Shown here one piece after another: positions 14,033-18,741 of a stretch of DNA of 18,741 bases. A program made the position numbers and the translations under genes. The notes beneath the pieces are model-generated. The model saw only the letters and a list, made by a program, of their open reading frames with translations. It was not told the DNA's origin and ran no database searches. Each line of letters opens with the position of its first letter. The stretch's first letter is position 1. The stretch spans positions 1 to 18,741 of the forward strand of contig CABSEG010000058.1 of assembly GCA_902476645.1 (NCBI GenBank), given 5' to 3'. Source of the stretch: an uncultured Lachnospiraceae bacterium (lineage in GTDB: Bacteria > Bacillota > Clostridia > Lachnospirales > Lachnospiraceae).

Positions 14033-15988
14033 ATGGCAGAGAAGAAAAAAGGAGTTAACAAGACGCAAAGAAAAAGTAACGTGCAGGAAGAAACACTTCA
14101 GGTAGGAGAATTGGATCAATACCTGTTCGGACAGGGGACACATTATGATATATATAAAAAGCTGGGAGCTCACAAGACCAAAAGAAATGGTAGAAAAGGC
14201 GTTTATTTTGCCGTATGGGCGCCTGGAGCGGCAAGGGTGAATCTGATCGGGGATTTCAACCAGTGGAATGAGGATAACCTTCCTATGAAGAGGCTGGAAC
14301 CTCTAGGCATTTATGAGATCTTTGTGCCAGGGGTGGATGTGGGCGCGTTATATAAGTTTTATATTACAACGAAGAGTGGAAAAGGCTTGTATAAAGCAGA
14401 TCCCTTTGCAAACGCCTCAGAGCTGAGGCCCGGGACTGCATCTAAGGTGACGGACATTACAAAATTCCGTTGGGGAGACTCGGCCTGGATACAGGCCAGA
14501 ACACAGCAGGATGTAAATGCCATGCCCTTATCCATCTATGAGGTTCACCCCGGGTCCTGGAAGAAGCATCCATGCCAGGGGGAGGATGAGGACGGCTTTT
14601 ATAACTATAAGGAATTGGCCCATGCACTGGTGGACTATGTAAAGGACATGGGATATACCCATGTGGAGTTGATGGGAATTGCAGAGCATCCCTTCGACGG
14701 TTCCTGGGGTTATCAGGTGACTGGCTATTATGCACCCACCTCCCGGTATGGGAGCCCGGCAGATTTTATGTATCTGGTGAACTATTTGCACAGACATAAA
14801 ATCGGGGTGATTTTAGACTGGGTTCCGGCCCATTTTCCCAGGGATGCCCATGGTTTGGCAGAATTTGACGGGACTTGCGACTATGAGTACGCAGATCCCA
14901 GAAAGGGAGAGCATCCCGATTGGGGAACGAAGATTTTTGACTTTTCAAAGAATGAAGTGAAAAACTTTTTGATTGCCAATGCGCTGTACTGGATTGAGCA
15001 ATTTCATGTGGATGGACTCCGGGTAGACGCGGTGGCATCAATTTTGTATTTAGATTATGGAAAGCAGGATGGCCAGTGGATACCAAATAAGTATGGAGGC
15101 AATAAAAATCTGGAGGCCATTGAGTTTTTTAAGCACCTAAATAGTGTTGTCCTGGGAAGAAATCATGGAACTATGATGATTGCGGAGGAATCCACTGCAT
15201 GGCCTAAGGTGACGGGAAAGCCAGAGGATGACGGACTTGGCTTTTCTATGAAATGGAATATGGGCTGGATGAACGACTTCCTGGAATACATGAAGCTGGA
15301 CCCTTATTTCAGAAAATATAATCACAACAAAATGACCTTTGCCATGACGTACGCATATGCAGAAAAATATATTTTAGTTCTGTCCCACGACGAAGTGGTG
15401 CACTTAAAGTGTTCTATGATCAATAAGATGCCGGGGGAATACGATGATAAGTTTGCCAATCTAAGAGCCGGGTATGCTTTTATGTTTGGACACCCTGGAA
15501 AGAAGCTCCTGTTCATGGGTCAGGAATTCGCCCAGTTTCAGGAGTGGAGTGAGGCCAGAGAGCTGGACTGGTATCTGCTTTCTGAGGAGCGCCATCAGCA
15601 AATGCAGCATTTTGTCAAAACGCTTTTGCATCTTTACCGCAAGACGCCTGCACTCTACCAGGCAGATGACAGACCCGAAGGATTTGAATGGATCAATGCC
15701 AATGACGGGGACCGAAGCATTTTCAGCTTTGTACGTCACAGTCAGGATGGGAAAAGTAACTTGCTTTTTGTGATTAACTTTACGCCGGTCGCCAGACCGG
15801 ACTACCGGGTGGGCGTGCCGCGCAGGAAACAGTATCGATTGATTTTGAATGGGGATGATGCGCAGTTCGGCGGAAGTGGCAAGGCACAGCCAGATGTATA
15901 CCGAGCAGTAAAAAAAGAATGCGATGGACGGCCTTATTCTTTTGCCTATGATTTGCCAGCTTATGGGGTTGCCATTTTTAAGTTCTAG
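14033..15988 (+). CDS. glgB: 1,4-alpha-glucan branching enzyme
   Basis: The product has 651 residues, the expected size. The N-terminal CBM48 module is at ~55-145 (GVYFAVWAPGAARVNLIGDF, NQWN). The GH13 barrel follows, with region I DWVPAHFP (262-269), region II DGLRVDAVAS (nucleophile Asp332), region III MIAEEST (Glu385) and region IV LSHDEVVH (Asp453). The enzyme cuts alpha-1,4 chains and re-attaches them as alpha-1,6 branches during glycogen (granulose) synthesis. After region IV the sequence reads HLKCSM, where many GlgB proteins have a glycine after His, a minor deviation. I chose ATG 14033 with GAGGTGG 5 nt upstream; GTG 14024 lies in that RBS. No glgC, glgA or glgD is present in the window. 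It starts 42 bp after the amylase gene. Confidence 0.95.
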   Translation: MAEKKKGVNKTQRKSNVQEETLQVGELDQYLFGQGTHYDIYKKLGAHKTKRNGRKGVYFAVWAPGAARVNLIGDFNQWNEDNLPMKRLEPLGIYEIFVPGVDVGALYKFYITTKSGKGLYKADPFANASELRPGTASKVTDITKFRWGDSAWIQARTQQDVNAMPLSIYEVHPGSWKKHPCQGEDEDGFYNYKELAHALVDYVKDMGYTHVELMGIAEHPFDGSWGYQVTGYYAPTSRYGSPADFMYLVNYLHRHKIGVILDWVPAHFPRDAHGLAEFDGTCDYEYADPRKGEHPDWGTKIFDFSKNEVKNFLIANALYWIEQFHVDGLRVDAVASILYLDYGKQDGQWIPNKYGGNKNLEAIEFFKHLNSVVLGRNHGTMMIAEESTAWPKVTGKPEDDGLGFSMKWNMGWMNDFLEYMKLDPYFRKYNHNKMTFAMTYAYAEKYILVLSHDEVVHLKCSMINKMPGEYDDKFANLRAGYAFMFGHPGKKLLFMGQEFAQFQEWSEARELDWYLLSEERHQQMQHFVKTLLHLYRKTPALYQADDRPEGFEWINANDGDRSIFSFVRHSQDGKSNLLFVINFTPVARPDYRVGVPRRKQYRLILNGDDAQFGGSGKAQPDVYRAVKKECDGRPYSFAYDLPAYGVAIFKF

Positions 15989-16038
15989 GATGGACAGACC
16001 GCGCATAAAATGCAGCAAAGACCGGATGGGGGCGGCAT

Positions 16039-16242
16039 ATGGCGCTGAAGGAATACATTTTAACCTTTATGCTTCGGGTGATCTTAGGAGCCGCAGCAAT
16101 TCTGATCGTTAATCAGCTTCTGGGCAAAGCAGGAATTGACCTTTGCGTGGGTATGAACCCGCTAAGCCTAGTGACTACGGGAATTTTAGGACTTCCGGGG
16201 ATTGCATTGCTATACGGTATTGCAGGATGTAAGTTTTTGTGA
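16039..16242 (+). CDS. bofA: Pro-sigma-K processing inhibitor BofA family protein, short form
   Basis: The product has 67 residues with two predicted membrane segments (~7-26 and ~42-62). The C-terminal half closely follows the Bacillus subtilis BofA pattern, with VN..LG..GI, NPLSLVTT and GILGLPGIALL. BofA sits in the outer forespore membrane and holds back the SpoIVFB protease that activates sigma-K late in sporulation. This copy lacks the extra N-terminal membrane segment of the 87-residue B. subtilis protein. The start ATG 16039 has a G-rich RBS (GGGGGCGG) close by. It begins 50 bp after glgB with no terminator between and is followed by one at ~16320, so it is probably the last gene of the tetR-amylase-glgB transcript. 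In many Firmicutes bofA sits near recR instead. Confidence 0.82.
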   Translation: MALKEYILTFMLRVILGAAAILIVNQLLGKAGIDLCVGMNPLSLVTTGILGLPGIALLYGIAGCKFL

Positions 16243-16319
16243 TGGGGCCGTGAAAGGAAGCAGACAAAGGATTGGAAATGAAAGAATTCGTTTGATTGGA
16301 AAAGCAGGGATAGATCTGG

Positions 16320-16347
16320 AAAAACAGATTTATTCTCTGTTTTTCTA
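16320..16347 (+). terminator. Terminator at the end of the glucan/bofA operon
   Basis: AAAAACAGA (16320-16328) pairs perfectly with TCTGTTTTT (16336-16344); the T-run forms part of the stem. Confidence 0.7.
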
Positions 16348-16414
16348 TTTCTGACAAATAAACGGTTACTATTTTGTACAATTTGGCAAAAATGCAAAAA
16401 ATTATTTTGCACTC

Positions 16415-16443
16415 TGGACAAATAGCAAAAAGTATCATATAAT
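16415..16443 (+). promoter_or_regulatory. Promoter of the Tad/Flp pilus operon
   Basis: TGGACA (16415-16420), a 17-bp spacer and a perfect TATAAT (16438-16443), in an AT-rich setting about 130 bp before the first gene. Confidence 0.7.
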
Positions 16444-16571
16444 TAGTCCATATCACATATCAAAATTTGAAATCCGGTCATTTCGACCATATTTTCACAG
16501 AAAAATTATAGTAAAAGCATTTTTGTTTCCTATCATGTTCCATCAATCATCCGGCAGAAAGGCGGTGAGAT

Positions 16572-17072
16572 GTGGAAAAAGCAATGGTAGTATTTTTTAC
16601 TTTGGTGGCCTGTGCGGGGGACATACAAAGAGGTCGTATTTCCAATGGACTTATATTGTGGGGACTCACCGCAGGACTATGTGGGCAGATGGCAGAGTAT
16701 GGAGCCATGGGATTGATCTTCTTTTTTGAGGGGGCACTTCTGCCAATCTTGTTACTGGGGCCGCTGTTTTATTTTCGAATGCTGGGGGCAGGAGATATTA
16801 AACTGTTGTGTACATTGGGAGGGTATGCCGGACCTCAGGTCAGTCTTTGGTATGTAGTGGCATCTATTTTTGCAGGTGGAATCCTGGCAGGTATTTTGAT
16901 CATCCGAAGGAGAAATTTTCGAAGCCGAATGGGAGTTTTTTGGAGCTATTGGAAGCGTCTTGCCACAGAGCGTACCTGGAGAGCTTATGACAAAGGGGAA
17001 AAGCAGGGTGGAACCTTTCATTTTAGTATACCAATTTTGATTAGTGTGTTGCTTTGGGCAGGAGGTATGTAA
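16572..17072 (+). CDS. A24-family prepilin peptidase (TadV/CpaA type)
   Basis: The product has 166 residues and several membrane helices. The two catalytic aspartates of the A24 aspartyl peptidases are present: CAGDIQRGRISN near residue 17 and GAGDIKLL near residue 74. These enzymes cleave the leader of Flp/type IV prepilins at the membrane. The short form without the N-methylase domain is typical of Tad systems. I chose GTG 16572 behind AAAGG-CGGTGAG (16558-16569); ATG 16584 is possible but has a weaker site. The last base of its stop is the first base of the next start (TAATG at 17070-17074), so the two genes are translationally coupled. Context with TadZ- and CpaF-like genes confirms the pilus assignment. 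Confidence 0.88.
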   Translation: MEKAMVVFFTLVACAGDIQRGRISNGLILWGLTAGLCGQMAEYGAMGLIFFFEGALLPILLLGPLFYFRMLGAGDIKLLCTLGGYAGPQVSLWYVVASIFAGGILAGILIIRRRNFRSRMGVFWSYWKRLATERTWRAYDKGEKQGGTFHFSIPILISVLLWAGGM

Positions 17073-18151
17073 TGAGCAGAAATGTATTTGCAATCTGTGA
17101 CCCGGAGGTGGACTATGTTTGCCGATTGGCGGAATATCTGTATGGAAGGTTGGGGACAGATTTTGAGATTCAGATTTTTACAGGTGCAGAACCACTTTGT
17201 GCCTATGGGGGGATAAAGGCCGTGGCATTGCTTTTAATCTCCTCGGTTGCAATGAGTGAAGAAATAGAGAACATGACTTCCGGACAAATCGTGTTGCTGT
17301 CGGAGGGCGAGATACCGGAGAAATGGGAGAGATATCCTTCCGTATATAAATATCAGGATGCGAAAACTCTGACCGGTGAAGTATTGGGTTATTATGCCGG
17401 AACAGCAGAAGAAAAGACCATGCTCCCATGGGGGCAGAATCTGTGTCTGTACGGCGTGTATTCTCCCGCACCTCCAATAGAAAAGACAGCGTTTGCTTTG
17501 GCCTTTGGACAGAGACTGGCGCAGGAAGGCAAAGTACTCTATCTGAATTTGGAGGATTTCACAGGATTTGAGTTTTTACTGGATCAACACTTTCAATCGG
17601 ATCTGTCAGACCTGCTGTACCTTGTAAGACAGGGGCAGGAAGAGTTGATCTATCGATTAGAAAATATGATTGAGACTGTGGAGCATCTGGACTATGTGCC
17701 TCCGTCATATTTGCCAGGAGACCTTACAAATATGACACTGGATGAGTGGAAGCGGCTTTTAGAACAGCTCACTTCATTAAGCGACTACCAGGTGGTTTTG
17801 GTGGAGGTCAATGGACAAATGCAGGGACTTATGGGATTTTTGAACTTGTGTGACAGAATTTATCTGCCCATTGGGGAGGATGTTTTTTCTGTAGCGAGAC
17901 GAAGACAATACGAACAGGTGGTAAGAATGCAGGGTCGAATATCTGTTCTGGAAAAGACAACGGTGCTCCATCTGCCTGTGAGGAGCAGAGACAGGGAAGG
18001 GGAAATACCGGTGTGGAACGAAATGAGAGAATATGTAGAACAGCTGGTACGAAAGGAGGCGGGGGCCTATGCCAAGGGAATATTACGAGGCACAGGAATT
18101 AAAAAAACAGCTGTTGGAACGCCTGGATCAGACAAGGGAGATTTCAGATAA
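17072..18151 (+). CDS. tadZ: TadZ/CpaE-like pilus assembly ATPase with degenerate P-loop
   Basis: The product has 359 residues. An N-terminal receiver-like part (1-~115) is followed by a MinD/ParA-like fold. Where the family has a Gly-rich deviant Walker A, this protein reads SPAPPIEKTAFALAF (131-145): Lys138 and Thr139 remain but the glycines are lost. The next strand, VLYLNLEDFTGF (~155-166), corresponds to the family's switch region. TadZ localises the Tad secretion machine at the cell pole, and atypical ATP sites are known for the TadZ structure from Eubacterium rectale, a Lachnospiraceae member. I chose ATG 17072 with GGAGG 6 nt upstream. Its 3' end overlaps the following cpaF-like gene by 83 bp. 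Confidence 0.8.
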   Translation: MSRNVFAICDPEVDYVCRLAEYLYGRLGTDFEIQIFTGAEPLCAYGGIKAVALLLISSVAMSEEIENMTSGQIVLLSEGEIPEKWERYPSVYKYQDAKTLTGEVLGYYAGTAEEKTMLPWGQNLCLYGVYSPAPPIEKTAFALAFGQRLAQEGKVLYLNLEDFTGFEFLLDQHFQSDLSDLLYLVRQGQEELIYRLENMIETVEHLDYVPPSYLPGDLTNMTLDEWKRLLEQLTSLSDYQVVLVEVNGQMQGLMGFLNLCDRIYLPIGEDVFSVARRRQYEQVVRMQGRISVLEKTTVLHLPVRSRDREGEIPVWNEMREYVEQLVRKEAGAYAKGILRGTGIKKTAVGTPGSDKGDFR

Positions 18152-18741
18152 AGAGCTTTATGAGCAGATTGACGAGTTGATTTTGCAGGAGAATCGAACA
18201 TGGAAAAAAAGTCTTGGTGAGAGGGAGAGGCTTCGCCGTGAGTTGTATAACAGTGTGAGAAAGCTGGATATTTTGCAAGAGCTTTTGGAGGATGAAACCA
18301 TAACGGAAGTCATGGTAAACGGCACAGATGGGATTTTTCTGGAACGCGGGGGAGAAATATTCCGCTGGGAAAAACACTTTCAGGATAGAGGGCAAATCGA
18401 GGATGTGGTCCAGCAGATTGCAGGAGGGTGCGACAGAATTGTAAATGAATCCATTCCTATCGGGGATGCCAGACTGGAGGATGGAGCCAGAGTAAATTTG
18501 GTTTTACCCCCGGTAGCGCTAAACGGGCCGATTATCACCATTCGCAGATTTCCAAGGAGGGCCATAACCATGAGGGAATTGACCGACTGGGGGAGTATTA
18601 GTCAGGAAGCGGCAGATCTGTTAAAGCAGCTGGTCTATGCAGGTTACAATCTTTTTATCAGTGGGGGGACAGGTTCCGGTAAGACGACTGCAGATTGTCG
18701 GGCCAAACGGACACCTGTGCCATATTCGGCGGACAGTCTGA
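18069..18741 (+). CDS. tadA: CpaF/TadA-type secretion ATPase, partial (3' end outside window)
   Basis: 224 codons are visible. The first ~60 residues form a charged, probably coiled-coil segment. Then come the family hallmarks ITEVMVNG (78-85), RIVNESIPIGDARLEDGARV (123-142), ITIRRF (156-161) and the Walker A GGTGSGKTT (199-207). This is the hexameric motor that drives Flp pilin assembly. The start ATG 18069 has AAAGGAGG about 9 nt upstream, inside tadZ, giving an 83-bp overlap in another frame. After the Walker A threonine the predicted sequence (ADCRAKRTPVPYS...) no longer resembles the family, which normally continues with an F-L-N-x-L-type helix; see findings. I see no stop codon in frame before the window edge. 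Confidence 0.85.
   Translation, partial: MPREYYEAQELKKQLLERLDQTREISDKELYEQIDELILQENRTWKKSLGERERLRRELYNSVRKLDILQELLEDETITEVMVNGTDGIFLERGGEIFRWEKHFQDRGQIEDVVQQIAGGCDRIVNESIPIGDARLEDGARVNLVLPPVALNGPIITIRRFPRRAITMRELTDWGSISQEAADLLKQLVYAGYNLFISGGTGSGKTTADCRAKRTPVPYSADSL

Larger units (their letters stand above)
16243..16571. other. Intergenic region between bofA and the Tad operon
   Basis: It holds the terminator at ~16320, an AT-rich stretch, the promoter at 16415-16443 and a ~120-nt leader. The leader contains a small hairpin GGTC-ATTTC-GACC (16475-16487). I see no gene and no riboswitch I can name. Confidence 0.6.

Noticed and set aside
15461..16018. 185-codon minus-strand frame
   Set aside because: Opposite the 3' end of glgB; no domain or RBS.
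16444..16571. Possible c-di-GMP or other riboswitch in the Tad operon leader
   Set aside because: Only one small hairpin (16475-16487) is visible and I do not see the conserved core of a known riboswitch.
1..18741. CRISPR arrays, rRNA or tRNA genes, insertion sequences
   Set aside because: No regularly spaced repeats, no tRNA or rRNA signatures and no transposase frames were seen; only the recombinase fragment hints at mobility.

Overview
The window looks like the chromosome of a spore-forming, anaerobic Lachnospiraceae-type clostridium. Base composition is moderate, ribosome-binding sites are strong AGGAGG types, and nearly all genes lie on the + strand. The gene set (MsmK-like sugar ATPase, CdaR regulator, ECF sigma/DUF4179 pair, cytoplasmic glucan enzymes, BofA and a Tad/Flp pilus cluster) fits that family. 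I cannot name a genus.

Layout. At 1-345 is the C-terminal end of a tyrosine recombinase, sharing a bidirectional terminator with a minus-strand DEDDh exonuclease carrying a Cys-rich tail (377-1348). Next come an orphan MsmK/UgpC-type sugar ABC ATPase (1610-2722), then a CdaR/PucR-type regulator and an aconitase-superfamily hydratase in one operon (2855-6249). A 99-residue small protein of unknown function follows (6395-6694). An ECF sigma factor and its DUF4179 membrane protein (6850-8656) sit behind a candidate ECF autoregulatory promoter.

The most unusual part is 8657-9609. It has no long ORF, but holds a very AT-rich upstream element, a near-consensus promoter (TTGACA, 17 bp, TATGAT), about 600 nt rich in nested hairpins, and a strong intrinsic terminator. 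I read this as a large structured non-coding RNA of about 600 nt. Its size is in the range of ornate RNAs such as ROOL or OLE, but I cannot assign it by eye.

The gene after it (9610-11844) encodes a TPR protein with an acidic linker and an AAA+ domain whose Walker A lysine is arginine. A tetR gene follows, with a perfect-consensus promoter and a TATACCG-AA-CGGTATA operator between the -35 and -10 boxes. The same apparent transcript continues into a GH13 amylase, glgB and a short bofA, ending at a terminator near 16344. This links alpha-glucan storage with a sporulation checkpoint gene.

The last part starts a Tad/Flp pilus operon behind its own promoter: prepilin peptidase, a TadZ/CpaE-like ATPase with a degenerate P-loop, and a CpaF/TadA secretion ATPase cut by the window end. 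The final ~52 nt, directly after the CpaF Walker A motif, no longer match the family and may be an assembly error or a junction.
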